Shown here one piece after another: positions 7,526 to 15,686 of a stretch of 46,418 bases of DNA. Position 1 is the stretch's first letter. Each line of letters opens with the position of its first letter. This DNA is from WQZF01 sp031556405 (GTDB taxonomy: Bacteria > Pseudomonadota > Gammaproteobacteria > Burkholderiales > Rhodocyclaceae): the NCBI GenBank assembly GCA_031556405.1, contig JAVBTC010000059.1:1-46418 (forward strand). Reading direction: 5' to 3'. The notes beneath the pieces were generated by a model. The model made no database searches. It was not told the DNA's origin and saw nothing but the letters and a program-made list of their open reading frames with translations. Both the position numbers and the translations under genes were made by a program.

Positions 7526-8023
7526 ATGACTGAAGACATCGACCCCCAATACGACCAGGCGGTATCGGCGATCCACAACAGGCTGTTTTTCCGGGTTTTT
7601 CAGGTTGGCAACACCCTGGAACGACAGGCTACCAGGGAACTCGGCGTGACGCCGGTCCAATGGTCGGTGCTGGGGGCGCTGTCGCGTCCCAAGGTGAGCC
7701 AGGGCATGCCGTTCTCCGAACTCGCGGAATACCTCGTCGTCAGCCGGCAGAATCTGGACGGCGTGTTGAAACGCCTCGAAGCCGACGACCACGTCCGCAG
7801 AATTCCCGACCCCGCCGACCGCCGTGCCAAGCGGGTCCTGCTCACCCCCCAGGGGCGCGCGTTCTGGAACGATCTCCAGCCCAGGATCTACGAGTTTTAC
7901 CGGCAGTCGCTCGACGGCCTCAGGTTCGACGACAAAGTGTCCTTCGTCCATTTCCTGAACCGGCTGAACGACGGCATGAAAGCCGTCGATCTTTCGAAGG
8001 ACACGGCTCAGCCCGGCAGTTGA
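7526..8023 (+). CDS. badR: MarR-family regulator, BadR-like
   Basis: The 165-residue protein has the MarR winged-helix layout: a dimerising N-terminal helix, HTH at about 64-85 (SELAEYLVVSRQNLDGVLKRLE) and the wing DPADRRAKRV at 95-104 before LTPQG. In R. palustris, BadR is a MarR regulator that controls the badHI alicyclic acid genes. Its divergent position next to fadH-badH-badI-acuI suggests the same role, probably as a repressor relieved by a CoA-thioester or ring acid. The 291-base interval would hold both promoters. The last 16 bases overlap tail to tail with azlD. The family is certain; the badR name rests on context. Confidence 0.8.
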   Translation: MTEDIDPQYDQAVSAIHNRLFFRVFQVGNTLERQATRELGVTPVQWSVLGALSRPKVSQGMPFSELAEYLVVSRQNLDGVLKRLEADDHVRRIPDPADRRAKRVLLTPQGRAFWNDLQPRIYEFYRQSLDGLRFDDKVSFVHFLNRLNDGMKAVDLSKDTAQPGS

Positions 8024-8307
8024 CGCAGTACGCCGGCCGCGACAATGCCGATCAGCACGGTAGGCAGCATCGGCAGGCGCGTTGCCGCCAGCAGGGTGAC
8101 CGCCAGCGCCAGCAGATTGGCGGGCTGGTCCGAGACGAAAGCCGGGGCGATCACGGAAATGAGGACGCAGCCCGGCACGCTTTCCAGCACGGCCAGCAGG
8201 CGCGGACTGAGCGTGCGGTTGCGCAGCGCCAGGTAGCCGAGAATCCTGCTCAGATAGGTGGTCGAGGCCATCAGTACGATGGTCAACAGGGTCAGCGCGT
8301 CGATCAC
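8008..8307 (-). CDS. azlD: AzlD-family branched-chain amino acid exporter small subunit
   Basis: The 99-residue hydrophobic protein fits AzlD: about four membrane helices, with the family-like stretches TTYLSRILGYLALRNR and VLESVPGCVLISVIAP. It begins with GTG at 8307, which overlaps the azlC stop as GTGA and has GGAGAA upstream, so the two are translationally coupled. AzlC and AzlD together form an inner-membrane exporter of branched-chain amino acids. Its 3' end overlaps the badR-like gene on the other strand by 16 bases. Confidence 0.88.
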   Translation of the reverse strand: MIDALTLLTIVLMASTTYLSRILGYLALRNRTLSPRLLAVLESVPGCVLISVIAPAFVSDQPANLLALAVTLLAATRLPMLPTVLIGIVAAGVLRQLPG

Positions 8308-9038
8308 CCGCGTTCTCCCTGGAGGGCCGCCGCGACAAGACCCGCCGCGGCCCCGGCGGCGACATGCCACGCGCCGGGCACCAGCAGATACGTCGCCGCC
8401 GCCGCGATCAGGCTGACCAGCCACGGGCGGCAGGCGCGGGCGCCTTTCCACATGCCTTTCAGCAACACCAGGAAAACCGCCGTGAACGCCATGTCGAAAC
8501 CATACCGCTCGATGTTGCCGATGACCGGCCCCAAGGCCGCGCCCACCGCGGTAAAGGTTACCCAGGTGAGATACAGTCCCGCGGACGCTCCCAGGTAATA
8601 CGCCAGGCTGATGCGCCTCGCCGTCTGCCGCCGCGCATCGGCAAGCGCCATCGCCCAGCTCTCGTCGCACATGAAGAACAGGGCCGGCACCGCCCGGCGT
8701 CCCGGCAGATGCCGGAGATAAGGCGCCAGCGCCGCCCCCATCAGGATATGCCGGCTGTTGACCAGGAACGACATGGCCACGATGAACAGCACGTGCGGCG
8801 GGGACGTCCACAGGCTCATCGCCGTAAACTCGGACCCGCCGCCGAAGTTCAGCCCGGTCATGAGCATGACTTCAACCACGCTCAGGCTTTTCCGGGTCGC
8901 CTGCGCGCCCAGTACCAGGGCGAAGGGAATGAAACCGAGCATTACCGGCAGCGAGGCACGCAAGCCCCGCCACGCCTCGTATCCGGGGTCGGGCTCCGCG
9001 GGTATTGCCGTCAGCGGGCGTGAATGATCGATGGTCAT
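8304..9038 (-). CDS. azlC: AzlC-family branched-chain amino acid exporter large subunit
   Basis: The 244-residue protein has the AzlC plan: a short hydrophilic N-terminus, then GFIPFALVLGAQATRKSLS and a set of membrane helices including the SRHILMGAALAPYLR loop typical of the family. It pairs with AzlD downstream through a 4-base overlap. The ATG at 9038 has no clear ribosome site; an earlier start would add an unconserved basic stretch. A divergent Lrp-type regulator lies 238 bases away, the same logic as azlB-azlCD in Bacillus, so control by leucine-responsive regulation is likely. Confidence 0.88.
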   Translation of the reverse strand: MTIDHSRPLTAIPAEPDPGYEAWRGLRASLPVMLGFIPFALVLGAQATRKSLSVVEVMLMTGLNFGGGSEFTAMSLWTSPPHVLFIVAMSFLVNSRHILMGAALAPYLRHLPGRRAVPALFFMCDESWAMALADARRQTARRISLAYYLGASAGLYLTWVTFTAVGAALGPVIGNIERYGFDMAFTAVFLVLLKGMWKGARACRPWLVSLIAAAATYLLVPGAWHVAAGAAAGLVAAALQGERG

Positions 9039-9147
9039 GGAAGGGGATTGAAATGGTTTTGTTTGGGCCTTGTTCGGGCTTCGTTCGACGGATTCCGACG
9101 GCCGGCGCATTCCGTCAGCCGTTACGGAACAATTTATCACGTGTCAT

Positions 9148-9177
9148 TTGGAATCGGGTGCTTTATTCACTTATAAT
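9148..9177 (+). promoter_or_regulatory. Candidate sigma70 promoter for the Lrp-type gene
   Basis: TTGGAA at 9148-9153 and a perfect TATAAT at 9172-9177 are 18 bases apart and lie 100 bases upstream of the lrp-type start, in the AT-rich divergent interval shared with azlC. Confidence 0.5.
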
Positions 9178-9276
9178 TCAACGATTATTGGAATTTGTAT
9201 CTACATTTTCGAATAAATTGAATATTTGGTGCCAATTCTGAGTGTGCTAACTCCAAATCAAAAGGCGGAACCCTCC

Positions 9277-9738
9277 ATGTACAAACTGGATGACATCGAC
9301 TGCCGTATTCTCCGTGCCCTTCAGGAGAACGGACGGATTCAGAACATCGAACTGGCCGAAAAGGTCGGCCTGTCGCCTTCTCCGTGTCTGCGCCGGGTGA
9401 AGCTGCTGGAAGAGGCCGGCGTGATCCAGCGTTACGTCGCGCTCCTCGATGCACCGAAGATCGGCATCGGGCTGACCGTCTTCGCGCGCGTCTGGCTCAA
9501 GGGCCAGGATGCCGAGACCGTCGACCACTTCACCGGGGAAGTCAAACGCTTGCCCGAGATCGTCGAATGCCACCTGATGGCCGGGGACTGCGACTTCCTG
9601 CTTCGCATCGTGGCCGCCGACCTCGACGCCTACCGGAAATTCCAGGTCGACCACCTGACCCGGATCAAGGGGGTGCAAAGCGTCAAAACGGACATCCCGA
9701 TGCAGCAGATCAAGCTGACGTCCGAGCTGCCGCTCTGA
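9277..9738 (+). CDS. Lrp/AsnC-family transcriptional regulator
   Basis: The 153-residue protein has the Lrp layout: an N-terminal HTH at about 20-50 (IELAEKVGLSPSPCLRRVKLLEEAGVI), then an RAM effector domain with the pattern VECHLMAGDCDFLLRIVAADL at 96-116 and the ending VKTDIPMQQIK. AAGGCGGA lies upstream of the ATG at 9277. Lrp proteins form octamers that bind AT-rich DNA and sense amino acids. It diverges from azlCD, so it probably controls that exporter and itself. Which amino acid it senses cannot be read from the sequence. Confidence 0.9.
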   Translation: MYKLDDIDCRILRALQENGRIQNIELAEKVGLSPSPCLRRVKLLEEAGVIQRYVALLDAPKIGIGLTVFARVWLKGQDAETVDHFTGEVKRLPEIVECHLMAGDCDFLLRIVAADLDAYRKFQVDHLTRIKGVQSVKTDIPMQQIKLTSELPL

Positions 9739-9926
9739 AGGCGGCACAGGGTTCCGGCCGGAATGTGCGTTTCCGGCGCCATACTTCGGTGGCATGAAAG
9801 TGCTAAAATGACCCAAGGGACCGGGAAAGAAATTCAAAAACGGGTGCGGGTTCTCCCGAATAAACCGTCCGGAGGCACTCCATTCAGTCGCTGCGACCCG
9901 GGTTCCTTGTTTTGCCGTCGAAATAA

Positions 9927-9963
9927 CCGATGACGGATTGCCGGGAACAGTGCCGGTCATCGG
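9927..9963 (+). terminator. Weak hairpin between the Lrp-type gene and the patatin gene
   Basis: The arms CCGATGAC (9927-9934) and GTCATCGG (9956-9963) are perfectly complementary around a 21-base loop. There is no T-run after the stem, so it is a poor intrinsic terminator. It ends 40 bases before the patatin start and could equally act as an RNA structure in that leader. Confidence 0.3.
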
Positions 9964-10002
9964 CGAAGCGGAAGTCGAAACTCATCTTGAGGAGGAATGG
10001 GT

Positions 10003-11097
10003 ATGACAAAAAATGCGGATGCTCCCATCGCGCTCGCGTTGTCCGGTGGCGGTATCAGAGCCATGGCTTTCCATCTCGGCGTTCTCAGATTCATCGCGGA
10101 GCGCAATCTTCTGGAACGTGTCGCGCGCATTTCCACCGTGTCCGGGGGAAGCCTCGCCATGGGGTTGATCTACGCGGCCAACGATTTCAAATGGCCGACC
10201 TCGAAACAGTTCCAGGAAACCGTCTACGATCGGGTCGGGGCGCAATTGTGTGCAAGAAGCATGTCGTGGGGTTCGGCAGGGCAATTGTGGAACCCCGGGA
10301 ACTGGCGCTTCCTGCTTTCCCGCGCGAACCTGCTGGCGCGCGAGCTGCGGCGCAACTGGGGGCTGGACGTTCCCCTTTCCGCCATCGGCCCGGCGCCGGA
10401 ATGGTCGATCAACGGAACCACCGCCGAGAACGGCAAGCGATTCCGCTTCAAAGACAGTGAAATCGGGGATTGGGAACTTGGCTACGCGCATGCCCCCGAT
10501 TTTCCGCTGGGCGACGCATTGGCGGTTTCGGCGGCGTTTCCCGTCGGATTCGGGGCGCTGGCTTTCGACACCACCGCGTTCGTATGGAAGAAGCGGCCAT
10601 GGAATGCTCCCAAGGAAGCGGAACAGGAAATCACGCTCCCCTATCCCAAGCTGCATCTTTACGATGGCGGCGTGTATGACAATCTCGGTGCCGAACCGTA
10701 TTTCGATCCCGGGACGCAAAAATCGAAAATTGCCGGTGATTGCATCGTAATCTGCGATGCGGGCGCACCGCTCAGCGCCGGGTTCGATCTGGGGCCGCTC
10801 AATCCGTTCCGATTGGAACGAATCATTTACATCATGTCCGACCAGACGCGCGCGCTCCGTATCCGCTCATTCTCGGACTACCTCAAGAGAAACCCTCAAG
10901 CCGGCGCCCTGATCCTGATCGGTACGTCGGCCTCCGGGGCGGACGACAAGGATGCCGAATTCGCGAAGAACTATCCGACGGGCCTCTGCAAACTGACGCG
11001 CCCGGATTTTGAACGCCTCGCCGGTCACGGTTACGCCGCGGCATCCTATGGGTGGGAGCGGGCGAGCGTTGATGCTGGCCGGGAAGCGGCCGAATGA
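10003..11097 (+). CDS. Patatin-like phospholipase
   Basis: The 364-residue protein has the patatin features: an oxyanion loop GGGIRA at 15-20, the nucleophile elbow STVSGGS at 44-50 with Ser47 as probable nucleophile, and the partner Asp221 in the DGGVYDN motif. The elbow lacks the first Gly of GxSxG, as is usual in the subgroup carrying SVSGGS. These enzymes cleave acyl chains from phospholipids. No signal peptide is evident, so it is probably cytosolic or carried by a secretion system. I chose the ATG at 10003 because GAGGAGG then sits 7 bases upstream, whereas the ATG at 9997 abuts it. The neighbours give no pathway clue. Confidence 0.85.
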   Translation: MTKNADAPIALALSGGGIRAMAFHLGVLRFIAERNLLERVARISTVSGGSLAMGLIYAANDFKWPTSKQFQETVYDRVGAQLCARSMSWGSAGQLWNPGNWRFLLSRANLLARELRRNWGLDVPLSAIGPAPEWSINGTTAENGKRFRFKDSEIGDWELGYAHAPDFPLGDALAVSAAFPVGFGALAFDTTAFVWKKRPWNAPKEAEQEITLPYPKLHLYDGGVYDNLGAEPYFDPGTQKSKIAGDCIVICDAGAPLSAGFDLGPLNPFRLERIIYIMSDQTRALRIRSFSDYLKRNPQAGALILIGTSASGADDKDAEFAKNYPTGLCKLTRPDFERLAGHGYAAASYGWERASVDAGREAAE

Positions 11098-11187
11098 CTC
11101 GATCCGGTTGAACGAAAGGGATACGGAAAAAACCGGAGCGGACGCCGGCAGGGCGGCTCCCAAAGTCCTTCCCCTTGCCGGCTTCAT

Positions 11188-11353
11188 GCTATTTTCTAAA
11201 TCAGTTGAATATACTTTGTTATCTGTAGGGAGTTATATGCAGTAATTATTCGTTATATTTGGAATTTCTCTCGTCGCCTCGTCGCGGTCACGATGCTCGC
11301 GCGGAAAAACGCGGCACCATCGCCACTGGTTTTTCCGGCGCACAACTCCCCGG
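11188..11353. repeat. Duplicated exbB 3' end plus AT-rich flank, copy B
   Basis: This is the counterpart of 675-839: AT-rich DNA containing ATTTTCTAAAT and TGGAATTT, leading into a sequence matching the exbB tail. Similarity stops at about 11354, where unrelated DNA begins. Confidence 0.7.
11288..11353 (-). pseudogene. exbB: exbB 3'-end fragment (22 codons with stop)
   Basis: Read on the minus strand, this gives PGSCAPEKPVAMVPRFSARAS and a stop, against PGTGALEKPVTMVPRSSAQAS at the end of the intact exbB (15 of 21 residues equal). No other part of exbB is found upstream, so it is a fragment. It could be all that is left of a second exbB copy, or sequence carried within a dispersed repeat. 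Confidence 0.7.
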
Positions 11354-11422
11354 AGGCATCTGCGCGGGAAATTCGAGAATCAGCCCCTGCTTGCGTGCTC
11401 CAACAGAGCGTTTCCGGATGAC

Positions 11423-11890
11423 TCAGCAGCTTTTGAGAGGCATGAATATCTCGAAGGAATCCTGACACTGCCAGTTCGGCGGATATAGCTCGAAACAAGG
11501 CGCCTGCCCGTTGAAAGTACATCCCGTCTGGCTTTTCGGCCACTCGCCGTAGAGGTACATGTACGCATCGCCGAGTTTTTCCAGGTTCGGTACCGTACAT
11601 GTTGCGTACTGTCCGGCGGGAATATCGATGCAATCCATTCCCGCCGGCACGGCGGCGGAGGGCATTTCAACGGTGGCCCAGTAGTCGAAATCCTCGGCGT
11701 TCAGCATCACGGAAACACCGTAGGAACCGGGATAACCGCAATCGGCGGGCGACAGTTCGCCGATGCGCGGTCCAAAGGTTTGCCATAGGGCAGGGCAATC
11801 CTGCTGTGCTTTATGCATCGAGGTCCGTACTTTCATGCCGACCAGGCGTTTGGCCGGATATTCGACCACGGTGACTTTGTATTCGCTCAT
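11423..11890 (-). CDS. GyrI-like small-molecule-binding protein
   Basis: The 155-residue protein looks like a stand-alone GyrI-like/AraC effector-binding domain. It starts MSEYKVTVVEYPAKRLVGMKVRT, a typical first strand, and has the mid-domain SYGVSVML and the late IDIPAGQYATCTV segment. Such domains bind hydrophobic ligands or, in SbmC/GyrI, protect DNA gyrase. GGAGGA lies 6 bases before the ATG at 11890, a strong ribosome site. There is no DNA-binding domain, so it is not itself a regulator. Several Cys residues are present, including the penultimate-region Cys and the C-terminal Cys. Its ligand is unknown. Confidence 0.75.
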   Translation of the reverse strand: MSEYKVTVVEYPAKRLVGMKVRTSMHKAQQDCPALWQTFGPRIGELSPADCGYPGSYGVSVMLNAEDFDYWATVEMPSAAVPAGMDCIDIPAGQYATCTVPNLEKLGDAYMYLYGEWPKSQTGCTFNGQAPCFELYPPNWQCQDSFEIFMPLKSC

Positions 11891-12316
11891 GTTGATCCTC
11901 CATTTACACCATTTCATCAATTCACGGGGGGAGCGCAGATTTTTGCATGGATTCCTCATGAGCACAAAAACGGGCGCTCCCTCGGCCGCTAAATTTCCGG
12001 ACTGGCGTTCCGGGTTTTTCATGGTGTGCTGGTATTTACCCGACGTGAGTAAAAATCTTGTCACCGTAAAACCTGTCCAAGTGAAATGGCCGGCCCCATC
12101 GATGGCGGAAATTTTGTGTGGGCATTTGTTCGAGTAATGGCAGTCGACTGGTTCATATGACCGGAAAATTCTCAGCGGGATAACGCGCAGGCGCTTTCCG
12201 CCGTAACGGCGATTCGGCGACCGGGTGTCGACGAACCATGTCAGCCTTCGGGCATTCCGCCTACCTGAGCACGTGCTCATCGGTACGAAACGGACAGGCC
12301 ATACCGGAGAGAAACA
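11891..12316. other. Divergent intergenic region, no supported gene
   Basis: This 426-base gap separates two divergent genes, the GyrI-like gene and the mgtA remnant. A 59-codon plus-strand frame from about 11958 to 12137 has no visible family and no good ribosome site, so I do not call it. Both promoters should lie here but I see no strong -35/-10 pair, nor an evident Mg2+ riboswitch fold by eye. Confidence 0.4.
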
Positions 12317-13062
12317 ATGAATCTTGCACTGCTGAAAGAATTCTTCGCGGGTTTTCTCCGTACCCGTCACATCGCCCGGCACTTCCGCCGGCTCGCGTTG
12401 CTGGAGACTTTGGCGCAGACCGGGATCAGCCACGAAATGCCCCCTGGCCTGACCGGAACATTGGTCGGAGCGTCGACCGCCGACGCCGGTACATTGCTTC
12501 AGCGGCTCGACAGTCACAAGGATGGCTTGTCGGAATCCCAGGCCGAGGCCGTCCGCGCGCGTGTCGGGCTCAATGAGGTCGAGTATGAAAAACCGTTGCC
12601 GTGGCGGGTTCATCTATGGCACTGCTATCGCAATCCCTTCAATCTGCTGCTGACGTTGTTGGCGATCATTTCTTTCCTGACCGAGGATGTGAAAGCCACT
12701 ATTGTGATCGGCACGATGGTCGTGCTTTCGACGTTGCTGCGCTTCTGGCAGGAAGCGAAATCCAACAGGGAAGCGGATGCGCTCAAGGCGATGGTCAGCA
12801 ACACGGCCACGGTCATCCGGCGCGACCTGTTCGAAGATGCGGCTCCGGTCGTGCATCGCATCGAGTTGCCGATCGCGCTGCTGGTTCACGGCGATGTGAT
12901 CGCGCTGTCCGCCGGGGATATGATTCCGGCGGATTGCCGGGTGCTGACAGCCAAGGATCTGTTCGTATCGCAGGCGGCCATGACCGGGGAGTCCATGCCG
13001 GTAGAGAAATTCGCCGTCCAGCGCGACACTGGGACGATCAATCCGTTGGAATTGGACAATAG
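12317..13062 (+). pseudogene. mgtA: mgtA remnant: N-terminal third of a P-type Mg2+ ATPase
   Basis: From the ATG at 12317, with GGAGAG upstream, about 249 codons match the start of MgtA/MgtB. Matches include PWRVHLWHCYRNPFNLLLTLLAIISFLTED (first helices), the actuator-domain segment EADALKAMVSNTATVIRR, and GDMIPADCR followed by the TGES loop (AAMTGESMPVEKF). The match ends after TINPLELDN, and the remaining frame to 13468 is unrelated. The DKTGT phosphorylation site, the nucleotide-binding domain and six or more helices are absent, so it cannot be an active pump. This is a 3' truncation; no insertion sequence is visible at the breakpoint. Confidence 0.88.
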
Positions 13063-13442
13063 CGCCGATACGGTTGGCAGTAAAGAGACGGTACGGAGAT
13101 ATTGCACGATATTCAGCGAAGAAGCGCCGGCAATCCGCTCGCGGCGATGGGTATCGAAAACTGGACTTTATTGCATCTTCATCGCCGCAAAATCGCCGCA
13201 AAACTCCGCGTTTTTCGGCAAGGTGTCCGGGGTATTGTGCCTTCCACATTTCATGGCATTCCGGCACTGCATGGAGCGTACCCGTGCTGGAACCGCCGCG
13301 GTGCTTTTTTATCCTCTCTCCGTGCGCATGTTCGTTCCGCTACCAGGATATGCAAGAAAACACGCAACGAACCAACGCGCTTCCTTGCGAAAAGACAGAC
13401 AAGGCATGTGCCGCCAGCCTCGGGAAAGGTTCTTTCTTCGCC
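13063..13442. other. Unrelated sequence after the mgtA breakpoint
   Basis: About 380 bases follow the point where MgtA similarity stops. The open frames here have no recognisable domain, and I see no inverted repeats or target-site duplication marking an insertion or deletion. The mgtA frame continues in name only to a stop at 13468. Confidence 0.5.
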
Positions 13443-14120
13443 TTAGGTTGGTTGCAGGCCTTCCATGATGGGGTCGAGCAAATCCCCGGGGGCGCCGGAA
13501 TGCCAGTATGTTTTTTTCCCCTCCGAGTCGTATAGCCGGTACTGACCGCGTACTTCCTTGTTTACCGGGGCGGTCTTCAATTCCGTGGTGGCATCGCGCA
13601 GTATCCTGGTCATTTTTTTCGCATCGGATTTTTTGCCTTTTTCAAGCATGTCGAAATCCGCCTTCCTGATTTTTGCATTGGGGATCTTGCAGACATATTG
13701 CACCGTGGCAATTGTCGAATTTTCGACGTACTCGTTTTGTGCCTGCGTGCTGCTGACCGCGTGGCATTGGGAACGCCGGATTGCTCCCTGTAGAGCCTTG
13801 GCGAAATCGGCCATTGCAGGCTTCAGCTCGGGTACGGTTTTGCCGGCGCCGCGCCGCATGAACTCTTCTGTCATGTTTTCCTGTATCGTATCGCCCATTT
13901 TTTCCAGCATGGCGATATTCAACGCGTCCTTATTGTCGAATGCGGGACGGAGATAATCGTTGAGTTTCTTGGCGCTTTCAACGTCGTTGTTGATGAATGT
14001 TTTCAGATAGAGATCGGTTACCTGTTCCGGTTTCAGATCTTCCGCCGCATGGACATTGATGGAAAGCGCCCCGCCCAGCAACAGGGCTTCGACGAAGGTG
14101 GACCGTTTCATTTTTTGCAT
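13443..14120 (-). CDS. Secreted or periplasmic protein of unknown function
   Basis: I do not recognise this 225-residue protein. It has a likely Sec signal peptide: basic start MQKMKR, hydrophobic core EALLLGGALSI, and the site NVHA followed by AED near residue 26. The mature part is mostly helical and charged. It holds two Cys (about residues 118 and 142) that could form a disulfide. The middle has a Lys-rich stretch (KGKKSDAKK). No strong ribosome site precedes the ATG; a second ATG three codons in is possible. It stands alone between the mgtA remnant and an alpha/beta hydrolase gene. Confidence 0.7.
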   Translation of the reverse strand: MQKMKRSTFVEALLLGGALSINVHAAEDLKPEQVTDLYLKTFINNDVESAKKLNDYLRPAFDNKDALNIAMLEKMGDTIQENMTEEFMRRGAGKTVPELKPAMADFAKALQGAIRRSQCHAVSSTQAQNEYVENSTIATVQYVCKIPNAKIRKADFDMLEKGKKSDAKKMTRILRDATTELKTAPVNKEVRGQYRLYDSEGKKTYWHSGAPGDLLDPIMEGLQPT

Positions 14121-14351
14121 GATTTTTCGCTGTATGAAAATGGAAAGGATGAGGAGGGGCGTTCGGTCGATTCAGCCATTCGCGATGGAGGAATCCCGCA
14201 TTCGCGCCGACAGGAAATATTCAGGCTGCACGAAAGGGGACGAGTCTACCACTGCTCCGGCGACATCTCCGCATATGAAATACGCGTTGCGCGGCCTGTT
14301 TTCCATGGTTGGTTCCGTACCTTTCATTCCTTCCGTTCAGTCGTATTACGG

Positions 14352-15239
14352 TCAATCGCCCGCGACACCCGTCTGCGCGAATGAGAGCAGATCGCGGATG
14401 AATCGTTCGCGTTGCCAGAGATGCGGGCAATGATCCGTATTTTCGTAAATCGAGAGTCGAGAGCCGTGAATGTGGTCATGTACGTAACGCGCCGTTTCGA
14501 GGCTGTAAAAATTGCTCTCGCCGCCATAGACAAGCAGCGTCGGTAGCGTGATGCGTCCGAGGACGCCGCGGTAATCGGCTTCCGTGAGGCTCTGCCAGCA
14601 GGCGATCAGCGGTGCCGGAATCAGGGTTTTGAGAAAGGCGCGTGATTTTTGCCAGCCTTTGGCGTTTTCTTCGTATTTTTCCCGCGCGCGGCGGTTACAT
14701 CCATATGCCGCCAGTCGCAGCACGGCCTCGGGGAAATCGATTTCGAGTTCGCGGATGAAAGAGGCCGCGCGCTCCCGGTCGAAATCGCCGTAAATACCGT
14801 AATGCCAATCCGCATCGGTGACGAGGCGCGGTGACTGGTCGATGAAACAGAGTTTTCCCAGGTGCGCGGCGCCGAAGTCACGCAGATATTGCCACAGCGT
14901 CAGCGCACCCATCGAGTGGCCGACGACGACGGCGTTTTCGAGACGGTAGTGTTCGAGCAGATTCGCGAGGTCGCGCGCCATCCGGCTCACGGTAGGCAGG
15001 TTGACCCGGGCGGGAGAGGCAGGATGCCCGCGCGCATCCCAGCGGTAAACGCGATGGTGTTCGGAGAGCGCTTCGACGAAGGGAAACCAATCTTCCATGC
15101 TTGCCGTCCAACCGTGCAGAAGGACGATTGGTGGCTGGCTGCGGTCGATGCCGGAAATTTTCAGATGAATTTCCTCGCTGTCGTCGGCATGAAAAGCGGT
15201 CGTTTCGGAAATTGCCGCGGAGTTCGTGTTGAAAGTCAT
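14352..15239 (-). CDS. Alpha/beta-hydrolase fold enzyme
   Basis: The 295-residue protein has the alpha/beta-hydrolase landmarks: the oxyanion-hole segment HGW at 42-44, DARGHPAS at 68-75, the nucleophile elbow GHSMG at 107-111 with Ser109, and a late His in NTDHCPH. No signal peptide is present, so it is cytosolic. The family includes esterases, C-C bond hydrolases and haloperoxidases, so the substrate cannot be given. The start at 15239 lacks a clear ribosome site. It diverges from the MBL-fold gene at 15687, with about 450 bases between. Confidence 0.85.
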   Translation of the reverse strand: MTFNTNSAAISETTAFHADDSEEIHLKISGIDRSQPPIVLLHGWTASMEDWFPFVEALSEHHRVYRWDARGHPASPARVNLPTVSRMARDLANLLEHYRLENAVVVGHSMGALTLWQYLRDFGAAHLGKLCFIDQSPRLVTDADWHYGIYGDFDRERAASFIRELEIDFPEAVLRLAAYGCNRRAREKYEENAKGWQKSRAFLKTLIPAPLIACWQSLTEADYRGVLGRITLPTLLVYGGESNFYSLETARYVHDHIHGSRLSIYENTDHCPHLWQRERFIRDLLSFAQTGVAGD

Positions 15240-15686
15240 GAGTAATGCGATGGTTTGTGGAGTTCGAAGTTTTTCGCGTGAAATGCGGCGGCTGAAGCAC
15301 CATTTCAGGTTGCCGGGAAATACGGAACGGCAAGGCGGCGGGTTTTATGGCGATTCCCGGCGGATGGCGAAAAGAAGCGGTAACGATAAAAACGGCAATG
15401 GTAGCAGCCCTTTTCGGCGATATGCCTTTTTCGAGGCCGCGAGGCGTTCGTTCATTGGGTGCATTGGATGGAAGTTTCAGGGATAATCCCCGCTCTCAAG
15501 CAAAGCCATTCCAAGCCATTCCAAGTTATTCCCTTTCCCGCGTTTTTTGCGGCATGGATGGAAAGCGGGAAGGTAGCGCGATAAAAGACCCGGAAAAGCC
15601 GGAAAAGATCCGGAGTGAATCGGAAGAATCGGGAATCTCAGGGAAGCACGAACAAAATATCCCACGCATATCCAGGGAGAAGTGCC
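15240..15686. other. Divergent gap with a short tandem repeat, no gene
   Basis: This interval separates the alpha/beta hydrolase from the MBL-fold gene. It includes a 10-base unit repeated about three times, GCCATTCCAA, at 15501-15533. Beyond that I see no gene; promoter elements are not clear. Confidence 0.5.

Noticed and set aside
11958..12137. 59-codon plus-strand frame upstream of the mgtA remnant
   Set aside because: There is no ribosome site and no recognisable family. Its position in a divergent promoter gap makes it likely to be chance.
12317..13468. A 383-residue intact MgtA-like protein
   Set aside because: Only the first 249 residues resemble MgtA; the rest is unrelated and the phosphorylation site is missing.
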